64,000 bases of DNA from the NCBI GenBank assembly GCA_008477525.1, contig SPDT01000002.1, forward strand, positions 1,798,001-1,862,000, read 5' to 3'. The notes under the pieces are model-generated. The model made no database searches, had not been told where the DNA came from, and saw only the letters and a list, made by a program, of their open reading frames with translations. Every line of letters starts with the position of its first letter. Position 1 is the first letter of the stretch. This document shows, piece after piece, positions 31,867 through 43,652 of this stretch. Position numbers and translations under genes: made by a program. The stretch comes from Hypomyces perniciosus. Its lineage: Eukaryota; Ascomycota; Sordariomycetes; Hypocreales; Hypocreaceae.

Positions 31867-33255
31867 CTAGCTTACCAACTCATCCTTCCCTAGTAACCTG
31901 GCCATTGGATCCTGGGCGACGGTTTTCTTCCGACGATACTCCTCCATTTCTGCTTCTGATACTCCGTTCATCATCTCCTCCCGTGTACGCTTCCGCGTCT
32001 TGACATCTTCCGATACACCCTCTGCGGCGTCTACCTCCCCTGATACCGGCGCTTCCTCTTCGTGCTCAGACTCCAGCAACTTAGCTCCAGACCGTTGACG
32101 CTCAGCGGCTTCCCAAGCCCCTTTGCCTTCCTCTCCAGTACAGTAACTGTTTTTAATAGATGAGTGACAGCAGGCATAACCCCACTTGAAATTTGACCAC
32201 CAGCTGCCCCAAATCGAGCTGTGGTTGTTGATCAAGACATCCTCGGCGTATTTTGATTTGGCCTCTTTGAGCGGAGCCCCTTTAATCAAGCCGGCCTCAT
32301 CATACTCGACAAATGTTTCCGACTCTGACATGGCCATGCTGCGCAGGGCGGCCGGCATGATCTTTTGGTCGCCACCGCCATACTTTTCCAAGAGCTGCTT
32401 CTCCCGGTCGGCGCGTGTTTTCTCCGCCTCCTCCAATTGCTTCTTCCGGTAGAATGCGCCGGCAGTTGGATTGGCTTGTAAGTGCTGGGACGTGTCACCA
32501 CTTTTCTCCTGCGCCTCCCACGCGTATCGCTGCGCCATTTCGAATTGACCGGCATCGCCGGACGATCGCATGAAGCCCTCTTCGGCAAAGAGATCGGCGG
32601 CCTTGTCTGCTGTCGCACCAGAATTCACAAGTGACCGGCTTTTTGGGTCATATTTTGCCGACTCAAGATCCAGGTTTAGGAGGTATTTGGCTGTGTCCTC
32701 ACGTATTCTTAGCTGCCTTGTTGCTGTGCTTTGGTGCTTGCTCATGTCGTTTTCTTCAGCGTATTTGTCGCCGTCATCCCTCTCTTCATCACCATCTGTC
32801 ACCTTTCGTGCTTGTTTCCGAAACTCTTCCATCTCGTTATAATCATCAACGACTTGGCGATACTCCCTGGCGTCGTAACCGTTCCAGCGATCTCGTTTCG
32901 CATCCCATCCCAGTTTCACATCTTGAAGCATTTCGTCCGCTTGAATATCCTTGCCGGTCCATTTTGCACCCTTCGCCCTGGGCCTACTTAAGCAGTCTTT
33001 GGCCTTGTGTGTCATCGACCCGCAGTTCTCGCATGCGCCCTTACGGTACTTTGTTGCAGCTGGTCCAGTCTTCTTCCCCCGGTCATACCATTGCGATTTC
33101 TCGTTCTTCTCCTCTCGACGCTGATGCTTAAGGTAGTCATTGTCGTCGCCTCCCTCGCCGGCGTAGAATGGTCGCTTGCTAATGAATGACGGGATGTAGA
33201 TGTTTTCTTCCTTCGAAGCCGCGCCGGTCTCGGGTTTGCGTGGAGGCGGTGGCAT
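31867..33255 (-). CDS. SLU7: Pre-mRNA splicing factor SLU7
   Basis: Second-step splicing factor that helps choose the 3' splice site. Single exon, 462 residues. It begins [11 protein letters not shown] and [21 protein letters not shown] zinc knuckle, [14 protein letters not shown], lies near residue 75, followed by [19 protein letters not shown]. The central Slu7 domain has [29 protein letters not shown] and the strongly conserved [19 protein letters not shown] with [17 protein letters not shown]. The C-terminal 80 residues are Glu-rich and basic, with [10 protein letters not shown] resembling a nuclear localisation signal. It is convergent with uS4 and divergent from REV3 across 372 bp. Confidence 0.96.
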   Translation of the reverse strand: MPPPPRKPETGAASKEENIYIPSFISKRPFYAGEGGDDNDYLKHQRREEKNEKSQWYDRGKKTGPAATKYRKGACENCGSMTHKAKDCLSRPRAKGAKWTGKDIQADEMLQDVKLGWDAKRDRWNGYDAREYRQVVDDYNEMEEFRKQARKVTDGDEERDDGDKYAEENDMSKHQSTATRQLRIREDTAKYLLNLDLESAKYDPKSRSLVNSGATADKAADLFAEEGFMRSSGDAGQFEMAQRYAWEAQEKSGDTSQHLQANPTAGAFYRKKQLEEAEKTRADREKQLLEKYGGGDQKIMPAALRSMAMSESETFVEYDEAGLIKGAPLKEAKSKYAEDVLINNHSSIWGSWWSNFKWGYACCHSSIKNSYCTGEEGKGAWEAAERQRSGAKLLESEHEEEAPVSGEVDAAEGVSEDVKTRKRTREEMMNGVSEAEMEEYRRKKTVAQDPMARLLGKDELVS

Positions 33256-33627
33256 TGTGATGACGGTGACAGCTGATATTTAAAAAAGTGCGATAGCGAA
33301 AAAGAAGAAGTATCTTCCAGGGCATCAAAGACGCCTGAACTTCGAATCAGATCTGTTGCGACGAGGATACTTTGTTGAAGGTTTGTATGTCGAAGATGTC
33401 CCCGAAGATAACAGGAGTGAGAATGTTATCAGCACGTGATCTCGCGACATGGAAGAACCGTCGCCTCCGAATGACGCGTTACATGAAGCGAAGCCAAGGC
33501 AGACGGCGTCCAGGCTACCATACGACAAAAATGGCATCCCTCGTGAATTTAATCGATTCGAATTATCCTTCGTCAGCTTGATGCAAAGCTGAATATCTTC
33601 TTTTTATGGAGCTAAACGCCGAGAAGC
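33256..33627. promoter_or_regulatory. Divergent intergenic region, SLU7 / REV3
   Basis: 372 bp between the start codons of SLU7 (minus) and REV3 (plus). No binding site is recognised with confidence. Overlapping short frames at 33325-33581 are not supported. Confidence 0.4.
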
Positions 33628-36600
33628 ATGGACTTGTTCCGGGTCAGGCTAAACTGCATCGACCACTATCAAGCGACTCCAACACGTTATGACCCTCGGC
33701 TTCGCAATGACGTCCACCCATCACAGCTCTCCAAAGGCCCAAAGGTTCCCGTCATTAGGATCTTTGGCTCCACGGAAACCGGTCAAAAGGTCTGTGCCCA
33801 TATTCATGGAGCATTCCCGTACTTGTATGTGGAATATGACGGGAGCCTAGTCCCTGATCAAGGTTGGTTGTGCTGCATGGCATCTTGAGATGTCTCGAGC
33901 TAAATTCAATCTTAGTTGGGGCTTTCATATATCGCTTGCACCTCTCCATTGATCACGCATTGGCAGTAAGCTACCGACGCGATCAATATGGAGAGCAGGC
34001 GAGGTTTGTCGCACGTATCACCCCGGTTAAGGGAGTTCCATTCTACGGATTTCACGTCGGCTATAAGTTCTTTCTCAAGATCTATATGTTCAACCCTGCG
34101 GTTATGGCGAGATTGGCCGACCTCCTCCAGCAAGGTGTCATCATGAAACAAAAGTTTCAGCCCTATGAGGCCCATCTCCAGTACCCCCTTCAATTCATGA
34201 CCGACTACAATTTGTATGGTTGCGACTATCTCGAATCATCGCGAACGTATTTCAGGTCGCCAGTCCCCGAACATGACAGCGCCTCCTTGCCCTCACATCT
34301 TTGGCACAGCCTAACAATTCCTGAAGGGCATGTTACGGATGACCCCGCTTTACCTCGGGCAAGTCATTGTTCTGTTGAAGTGGACATCTGCGTGCAAAGT
34401 ATAGCCAACAGGAAAAAGGTCAAGGAGCGACCCCTTCACCACGATTTTATCGAATTCATGAGACCTGCTGCCGAAAATGTAAGATTAGTCTCTAGCATGG
34501 CTGGGCTTTGGAAGGACGAGGCACGAAGACGGCAACGGCAAATGCCAAACAACCAACAAGCCAGCAGCCTTTTCCCGCGAGAAGTCCTGCTTTCAATGTC
34601 TGCCGATACTCGCGACACGCAATCACAGATGTGGATTCATGAGGAGGAGTATCTGCAACAGGCCCAAGACCTGGTGGACAATGAAGCTGCAAGATGTCGT
34701 GGAGCGGTCCCGGACTTCGACACATTTGTGAAGCCTGTGTCTTACGCAGGTTCCATAAAGACTGCACTACAGTCTGTAGAGGACTTGCATCCATCAAACT
34801 TGATGCCTCTGTTGGGCCTTCCTTCAGATGTCTCGGAAATAAACGAGGATCCTAGCAGCAGTATTGAAGTTGACGAACAGCACGTCCGTCAATATTACGC
34901 GGGCAAGGACGACTTGTTTGCAGCCGATTCAGACGAAAATGGGTTACGGGAACCTGTGGGAAACGAGTGCAGTGATCCTCGACTCCCTGAAGATTCGGCC
35001 TCACCTGAAATACCCGAGCAAAGGGGATCGAACCTGCCTATAGAAGCCAAGGACCTACAACACGGGCTACAACTATTGGGGGTTTCTCTAAGTGCTTTCC
35101 AAACCGAACAGCTTCCGAAGATGGCCGTACCGTCCAGAATGCTCGAGGCGGCTGAGGCTGACGGTCTTACTCGCAAAGCAGAACTAGACTCAACTCCCAA
35201 AAGACCAGAGCTTAAGCGCAGAGGATCGTCTTTTCCCAGAAGCACACTCAGAAAGCGAGCCAAGGGCCCAGCTCTCCCAGGCGCAAGGGTAGAACCAGGC
35301 CTTGTTTCAGCAAAGCTCCCCCCCGGCCATCCAGGAGGTGGCAATATGTTAGATGTGCATCTAGCATCGAACCCAGACCGGAATGGAAAGTATTCGTCAG
35401 CCAGTCCAAATGAGGGGCAAGCCTTTCCAATTGTCAAGAGCGACGACACCACCGCAAAGTACTCTCCCAGTCAAAGCAGTCAGATTCCATCCCAGCGGAG
35501 TGGTAGTTTTACCCACCGAAATACTCGTATTCTGGATGAACCAGCCGGTTACTATGAGCTGGAGTTGCCTTCTTCGTTACCTTCAACTTGTTTCTCGGAC
35601 GCTTCGTCCCATGAATTGGGGATGCAACCTTCGGCTGTGGTTTCCACAGTCGTTTATTTCAAGCCCCCTCCTTCATTTGCTGATGTTCTCATCATGAGCG
35701 AAGATGGCTTGCCGAATGTCATATATCAGGATGCTTTCTATGGGAATGAAAAGCATCTTCCAACACGGAAACGGGAGTATGCTGGGAAAGAGTTCCGAAT
35801 TGGTAGTGATACGCTGCCTTTTTTGCCAGACTTTGACCCGACCGGCACTTCGCTGGCCTCGTACGGCATATGGGAAAGAACAACATCTGACAAGCCTATT
35901 CTTGAGCTGAAGCACCAGCGACAGAGACAACAGTGCTCCTGGAGAAGCTGGGAGATAGCCAAACCCCCTCCTACCTATCAAGCAGTGACTACATGGCTTC
36001 GTGGGCAGGATGGGAATGGTGCTGAGAAGACTGCCGGGCACGACGCCAAACATCAATGGTTGTCGCAGATCGATGGTCCTACACAGAAGAACAAGTATGG
36101 TTTCAAGTACACACAAAATCAGACATCAACAAACGTGCAGCATGAGGTCCAGTACATGAGTACAATGAGTCTCGAGGTTCATGTGAATACGAGAGGAAGC
36201 TTTGTTCCCAATCCTGAGGAAGATGAAATACAATGTATCTTCTGGTCTTGCAAGGGGGACGAGGCGGCGGGCAATACACAAGAAGCATCAGAAAGGACCA
36301 CATCTGGTGTCGTAGCTCTGTGTACGGATGGGACTTTGGCTCAAAAGATGCGGAGAACAGTCTCTACTCAGGTTATTGAAGAGAACTCGGAGCTAGACTT
36401 GATGGTCCGGATGGTCGAGATTGTTAAAGCCTATGATCCTGATATTTTGACTGGCTATGAGGTTCATGGTGGCTCATGGGGTTACTTGATTGAGCGTGCG
36501 AGATTGAAGTACGATTACGACCTATGCAATGAGTTCTCCCGGATGAAAACGCAGTCACATGGGCGGTTTGGCAAACAAAGCGATCAATGGGGATTTACCA

Positions 36601-38678
36601 CAACCTCGACTATTCGTGTGACGGGCAGACACATGATCAACATCTGGAGGGCGATGCGCGGCGAATTGAATCTCCTTCAATACACCATGGAGAATGTCGT
36701 GTGGCATTTATTGCACCGGCGAATACCTCATTATTCATGGAAGTCCCTCACCGCTTGGTATCAGAGTGGGAAGATGCGGGACCTGAAAAGGGTGCTGAAG
36801 TATTACCAGATACGGGCCAAACTCGATCTCGACATACTCGAGTCCAACGGGCTCATTCCGAGGACCAGTGAACAAGCGAGACTGCTCGGCGTTGACTTCT
36901 TTTCTGTTTTCTCTCGAGGATCGCAGTTTAAAGTCGAATCGATCATGTTTAGGATTGCAAAACCGGAGAATTTTATTTTGGTCTCGCCGAGTCGGAAGCA
37001 AGTCGGAGGCCAAAATGCGCTGGAGTGCTTGCCGCTGGTCATGGAACCGCAGAGCGCCTTTTACAGCAGCCCACTTGTTGTGTTGGATTTCCAGAGCCTA
37101 TACCCCAGTGTCATGATCGCCTACAATTACTGCTATTCCACCTTCTTAGGGCGAATCACTAGTTGGCGTGGCAAGAGCAAAATGGGCTTCACTGACTATC
37201 AACGGCAAGAAGGCCTACTTGCATTGCTAAAGGATCACATCAATATCGCCCCCAATGGGATGATGTATGCAAAGGCTGAGATCCGCAAGTCTCTGCTCTC
37301 CAAGATGCTGACCGAAATTCTCGAAACGAGAATTATGGTGAAGAACGGCATGAAACAAGACAAGGACGACAAGGCTTTGCAGAGGTTGCTCGACAATCGT
37401 CAACTTGCGTTAAAATTACTCGCCAATGTCACGTATGGCTACACATCTGCGTCTTTCTCAGGGCGAATGCCCTGTTCTGAAATTGCCGATAGCATTGTTC
37501 AGACTGGACGGGAGACGTTAGAAAGAGCCACCGCTTACATCCATTCAGTGGAACGATGGGGCGCCGAGGTCGTATATGGCGATACCGACAGTCTTTTCGT
37601 CTACCTGAAGGGTCGATCAAGAGACGAGGCTTTCGAGATTGGTAATGAGATTGCCAATGCCATTACAGAGAGGAATCCGAAACCGATCAAGCTCAAGTTT
37701 GAGAAGGTCTATCACCCCTGCGTTTTGCTTGCCAAGAAACGTTACGTCGGGTATAAATACGAGAATAGGGAACAGACGCATCCTGAGTTCGATGCCAAAG
37801 GTATAGAAACTGTGCGTCGGGACGGCACTCCGGCGGAACAGAAGATTGAGGAGAAGGCTCTTAAGCTGCTTTTTGAGACTGCGGATCTTAGCCAGATCAA
37901 AGAGTACTTTCAAAGGCAATGCAGGAAGATTATGCAGGGAAAGGTCTCAATCCAGGATTTTTGCTTTGCCAAAGAGGTCCGTCTTGGCACCTACGCTGAA
38001 AGCGGCCGCCCTCCTGCTGGCGCACTGATTAGCACAAAACGCATGCTCGAAGATGCCAGAGCAGAGCCACAATACGGCGAGCGCGTTCCATATGTGGTGA
38101 TTACGGGAGCCCCGGGAGCTCGACTCATCGATCGATGTGTTGCGCCGGAGGACCTTCTTAGCAATCCTCATTGGCAGCTGGATGCGGATTACTACATATC
38201 TAAGAACCTGATTCCACCGTTGGAGCGCATTTTCAACCTCGTCGGCGCAAATGTTAGGCAGTGGTATGATGAGCTGCCCAAAGTAAAACGTGTGCATCGT
38301 GCCTACGGTCTACTTAATAAGAAACGTACACTCGAGGCGTACATGAAATCGACTCACTGTCTTGCATGTGGGAGAAAGTGTGTGGGTGGTGGAGGGACCT
38401 CGTTGTGTCGTCTTTGCTGCACCAACAATCCAACAACTCTGCTGGTACTACAGGGGAAAATGATTGTTGAAGAAAGGAAGTACGAGGAAATCTTATCAGT
38501 GTGCCGGAGTTGTGAGGGTATAGGGCCGCTTGAAGAGGTGAAATGTAATAGCCAGGACTGCCCCGTTTTCTGGACTCGAATGAAGCAACAGACCAATACG
38601 TCTAGCGAGAAGGAAACAATGGAACCTGTACTTCGTACGTTGTTGGAAGGAGCAGAAAGAGGATCATTGGAATGGTAA
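33628..38678 (+). CDS. REV3: DNA polymerase zeta catalytic subunit
   Basis: B-family translesion DNA polymerase, nuclear, partner of Rev7. Exons are 33628-33862 and 33916-38678 (53-nt intron; join DQ-VGAFIYRLHL), giving 1665 residues. The N-terminal part has the family block VPVIRIFGSTETGQKVCAHI. A long low-conservation linker (about residues 250-700) precedes the polymerase. The palm motifs are DFQSLYPSVMIAYNYCYST near residue 1135 and YGDTDSLFVYL near 1298, with NVTYGYTSASFSGRMPC between them. The C-terminus keeps both metal sites: CysA (C-L-A-C...C-R-L-C) and CysB (C-R-S-C...C...C), ending CPVFWTR. In this family CysB holds an iron-sulfur cluster and binds accessory subunits. No lesion is visible. 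Confidence 0.96.
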
Positions 38679-39048
38679 TGTCCATCTTGGTGACAGTAGA
38701 GGTGATAAGGTAGTATTCTTCTTGCTTTGGCTGGCAAACCTAGCGGTTCATGAAAGTTCCACGAGACAAAAGTTCGGTGGTGTATGATCCAAGCTTAAAA
38801 AAGTCTTTAGGATATTTGGCATTGCAAACACATGAGCCATTGGTTCCACCAACTATGAAGACCTTCTCTAGAGACATGGCTGAGCATAGACTCGCTCCAC
38901 ACGATCAAACGAAGATCATAAAACTCCGACGCAATGCCACCCTATCTAAATTACGAACGTCAGTAGCTCCATTCAATCCTTTATATTCCCATCGACGCGG
39001 GGTCCTGCGCATTACACTCTATGCTTGGTCCACTACTCTCACTCTACT
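38679..39048. other. Convergent intergenic, REV3 / TEX2-like
   Basis: 370 bp between convergent stop codons. A small frame at 38750-39052 has no recognisable content and is probably 3' UTR. Confidence 0.45.
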
Positions 39049-42021
39049 CTAGTTCGCTGACGTAGGCAGACCTAGCTTCTGATCGGTATTCTCTTCCAGA
39101 TCAACATCATCCATCCAAGCAGAATAATCATCATTTTCCAAAATAGCGGCGGAGAATGGAGAAGGCGTTGCCACAATGGGATCTTGAGAAATTACGTTGC
39201 CATCCACCTGGGAGGAGAATGCATGTGTCATCATGTGAGGTTTTGGTAAAAATACAGCCTCATCAGCTGGCATTGAGATGATTATTTCGTTTGTATGAGT
39301 ATCGTCGGCGCGTGATTCTGAATGATTCGGATTGTCCTCAATTATAGGTGTGCCTGGCTGAGAATCATCTGGTGCTGCAACGACGAGAATATTTTGATCC
39401 TCATTTTCATCTTGCTTTTGGCTATCTCCTCGTCGCCTTCGATGTAGTGAGGGAGAAGAGCCAAGTGAACGAGTCTCACTCTCCCCCTCATCGAATTCTA
39501 GAACCAGTTCTGATCTCGATTCTGACTGGGAGGCAGGCTTCCGTTTCGGTGCGGGAATGGACATTATCTTAGTTTTGCCACTGATTGGTCCTGGAAGTGG
39601 CGTCCCGGGAGGTGGTAAAGGTTGCCCACGGCCCATGGGCTGGCTGAGGTCAACTATACTAGCTTTTTCGCCGTTCCTCATGGCCTCCCGCTGTCTTTGA
39701 AACGCATTCCAACCCCACTGTCTCGCCTGAGCTGCCGCATTGGTGACAGCCGCCAATGTGTTCCTTCTCTGTGAGACATTATCACCATCCATAGAGCCTG
39801 TAGAAGCCGAAGCATTAGAGTTTTCACGTCGGAAAAAGTTTCGACCCAGAGATCCTCCCTGATCTTTGAACGAACTTGCTGAAGAATGCGTAGGAGATTG
39901 GGGAGCGATGCTATCTGAACTTGAGCTTGATTCCACTGATGAGGCCGTCGGACCAACAGGTACTGGCTCCGTTTCATCCTTATCAGAACTATCTTGTCCT
40001 TCCTTGGATGATGATGAGAAAGGCCTGGAGGTATATGGAGATGCTGGTGGTTTCACAGGCGATGGGGAAAATGTTGGCTTTGGCGAAGTGTCCTGGGATC
40101 TGGAATGCAGAGCAGCCATATAATTTGAAGCATGATCAGGCGGTGACGTTGATGGCTTGAACAGATCGGCATGAGCTGCCTCCGTTCCGACAACAGGCTC
40201 TGTGGAGGGCTTGAGAATGTTAGGTGAACGCGATGATGGACCCGAGGTGGATGTTGTAATGTCCACGCCAGTCGATGATGCTGACGCCGCTGGAATGGTC
40301 CCAATTTTGCCGAGTTTCTTCTCGGAACGCCCTGTAGATGTTCGACGTGACTCCGCTACAGGTAATGAATGGCTTTTCTCCAATGACGGAGTGCCGCTGG
40401 GATCGTGATTCGCTTCCAAAGGCTCCGTTGCATCAACATCTCCTACCTGAGCGACGACCTCAACTCCTTCAGATGGTGTTTCAACTGCATCATCGCCTTC
40501 AAAAACCCCGCCCCTCCACTTCTTATGTTCAGTTTTAAAGAATGGTACATCGTCCCAGAATGGTTGTACCAAAGTTTCAGCAAACACCTCCTTGATGCGA
40601 TTTTCTATCTGGCGAGTGATGACGGTGTATGTGATTTGCCTCGAGCTTACTATGGGCTCTATGACCATTTCCAATTTGGGCATGCTTTGAAATGAGAGCC
40701 AGACCCTGTTGCTGGGAGGGGGCTTAATTTTGACAAGGACATGGCCTTCTAATCTTTTAAGCACCACTGCGAGGACTAAATTCACCTCCCGAGCCTTGAA
40801 CCTGGTGCCTAGATCGATTTTGGCAGTGGCAGCAACTTCAATCCGGAAGTTGCCAGTATATTTCACATCCGCTTCGACAAGACACTCCCCCTCGACGGTG
40901 AGATCTCTGAGCCTAAGACCCGAGAAGTATGGTGCTGCGTCTCCAGTGTCTATTTTTTGAATGTTGATGTTGGTGAGAAAGGACGGCCTCTTGACTCGGG
41001 ATATCTTCTTCGTGATTTTCTCGTTGATGAAGTTTTTCAGATCACTAGTCTTGTAGATCCCTAGGAAGACCCTTCCGATAATTGCATTCAACCACCGTGA
41101 GTGCATCTGATCTTCGGAAGAATGCAGTTTTTGGACCAGAGATATGATCGACTTCAACTCAAATTGCTTCGGTTTCGGTGCTCTGTTTGCGAGACCAAAA
41201 GTCTGTTGCTGATTCTTCAACAAGGCAAAATAGAAATCCTCCTTCGCGGAGCAATTTTCGGAGAACAGGTAAAAAGGTTTGGACACTTGGCCATCTGTGT
41301 TGCATTCAACACCATCCTGTCTTCTGGACAAACACAGAGCATTTCGTTTGATGAAGAGCTCGCCTTCCGGTGTCGTGTCTCCCCCAGAATATATGCTTAT
41401 ATCATGATGGGCAAGAGAGATCACATGTCGTACCTCAAGTTGCTCCTCATCATCGAATAGCATGAGGTGCCCATGTCTGGTAGGGTCGGTTAGTATAGGA
41501 ATGACAAGTTAAGCAAACTGAATCCGCGCATACCGTAGTACAACATAAAATATATTGCCGGCCTTTTTAGGACGTTGGCTCATACTATTGTTGCCGTCTA
41601 ATGGCCCCGCAACTGGCTTCCTATCGAATATACTCCTGTACATGGTCTGGTAGACGCTTGGACTAGGAGCTGCAACGGTGGTCGGCGCGACAGGCGTAGA
41701 CCGCTCCATTGGCTTCGCGTTTATTCCCCTGGGATTGTAGTCTCGATAAACAGCGAAATATCCTGAAGCAAGATCGATGTCCTGGTTATAAGGCGCGTTT
41801 GTTTCGTCCTTCATACCCGCCTTGGCACCATCGAGAGATGCTGTATCATCTCCTGGCTGGACAATCTGGTCTCCATCGCAAACGTTCTGAGTATTGACAT
41901 CGTATCGATAAGGAAACGTGAAATATCCGTGTATGACGACCGCGATGATCACCGCAGGGATGAATGTGATGCCTCCGAGGAGATAGGCGACGAGGAGCGC
42001 TGTCCAGGTATCCAAAGCCAT
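39049..42021 (-). CDS. TEX2/NVJ2-like SMP-domain ER membrane-contact lipid transfer protein
   Basis: Predicted ER-anchored lipid-transfer protein. Exons are 41534-42021 and 39049-41476 (57-nt intron; join VVLR-HGHLMLFDD), giving 971 residues. A single strong membrane segment at residues 8-33 (LLVAYLLGGITFIPAVIIAV) follows a very short N-terminus. A PH-like region (about 155-265, NIFYVVLR through LFDDEEQLEVRHVISLAHH) precedes an SMP/TULIP domain (about 295-490, SRWLNAIIGRVFLGIYKTSD, PYFSGLRLRDLTVEGECLVE, MVIEPIVSSRQITYTVIT). The last 480 residues are Ser/Pro-rich and probably disordered. The domain order matches yeast Nvj2 and fungal TEX2, which act at ER contact sites. The neighbourhood matches the MAT-linked TEX2 gene of other Sordariomycetes. 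Confidence 0.9.
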
Positions 42022-43480
42022 GGCAATGGCTGATCAGCCTTCTCAACCGATACTGGACAGGCTATTTACCCCTTGGGGAGTAATCATATGCAAAAAAGGA
42101 CGTCAAGTGCCAAAACCCATTCAGGACACAAGCATCCGGTGGAGCGGCTTCAACGGAATACCTCCCGCAAATGCCAGCTATCCAAGAGATGCGTTACGTC
42201 ATGTGATGGGGGATTTAAGACAGTGTTCATATCGATAATACTGTACATTTGGTACTGTAAGTAGATGGTCATTATTATGTAAGCTCTATCTTGAACCTGT
42301 ACAGAGTACTCCATACTCCCCCCTCCCCGTACACTATTAACAACCACGCACCAGGTAGTATATACTGCCAGGTAAAATCTGAGAGCCACGAGGGCCGTTT
42401 CCCCAAGAATTTCCTCACAAGGCAGGTAGACATGTGTGTAAGGCGTCTTGAAGAAACTGAGACGAAAAACCTCGTCATTGGCGAATACGGTGTCGACCTT
42501 TGTACTCATGTATTCCTATACTGCAGAGTACTACTACAGCTACTACAAGTTAGGTACCCAGTACCTACAAGTACGGATTAGGCCAATCATGATCAAGCAT
42601 ACCCGCCAGATGCCTTGCATTGGTAGTACTGGTTGAAGCTCCTAGCCCAAAGGGGAGATAGTAATAGCAGAAATGATATCGAATGAGACGCTCGCCAAGG
42701 CTACTGCGTCGCGCATGACTACTAAATGGGGACATGAGACGAATAATACATAGTATCTACTACCTACGAGTATGTAGTAGGCAGAATGACGAGTGTCAGA
42801 ATAAACTGAGGGGAAACAACAGATATATACCCAGAAAGGCTTACTGTTCTAGCCACAAAAAAACTTTGAGAAAGACTTCAGGGAAGGAGAGATATTGCAA
42901 ATAAGGAGAAGACTTGGTCAGAATTCTAGAACCCGCAAGACTCGGTACTAGCTAGGTACAACGAGCATTGGGCTTGATGTACAGAGTACGGAGAGTACTG
43001 TCTCTGTCAACGATTTGACGTGTAGCGGGGCGGGGAGGCTGATGAGAGCAACGGGGCGTTTTGCACAGTACGGAGTAATAAATACAAACTTGCGCGGGGA
43101 TCCATGTGGACCCATGCTGTCGTGCTTTTTAGTGGTTGTCTTCCAGCTCGTCACGGCTCTTTTCGTCTGCACGCACCTAGCCCTTGCTAGGTGGGGAGCT
43201 TGTCAGCCAATCCACGCCTCAAGCATCAAAATGGATGCAGCAGGGATGCCTCCGAGCGGTTAATGTTGCTCTGCCGTTGGCCGCATCCAGCCCCCACGTC
43301 AGACGTTCAGAGTCGATGGACCAACATACAGTAAAAAATACAGTATTACTTTGACAACTCCTAGTTTGGGTTGAACCAGCATTCATCCAGCTGGGCAGCC
43401 GACCCTCCCCATCTCCTCCTAGCCCATTTAAACTAAGTCAAGGCCCGAGTACGCTAACTTAGCTTCTCCCACCACTAGCA
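42022..43480. other. Intergenic, TEX2-like promoter to amidase promoter
   Basis: No supported gene over about 1.46 kb. It contains C-rich and CTACTACAAGTTAGGTACC-type short repeats at 42300-42570 and 42740-42780, a TACGGAGTA motif at 43069 and its variants around 42985. Both flanking genes point away from it, so it is promoter sequence on both sides. Confidence 0.45.
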
Positions 43481-43652
43481 TGTGCCTCACCTCTCTACTT
43501 CTCGAAGTGCGTGTTGATCATTATTCTTTCTGTTTTGTCGGTGTTTTGCTTCCTCTGTCTTTTATCCGATTTTTGACGGGCACTTTGCCCCGTGCGCAGG
43601 TATCTGGAGTACCGGAGAAAGGGCGCAGTCGGCACATCATACGATTCTAGGA

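Noticed and set aside
35673..36116. 147-residue frame antisense to REV3
   Set aside because: Shadow of a conserved polymerase exon.
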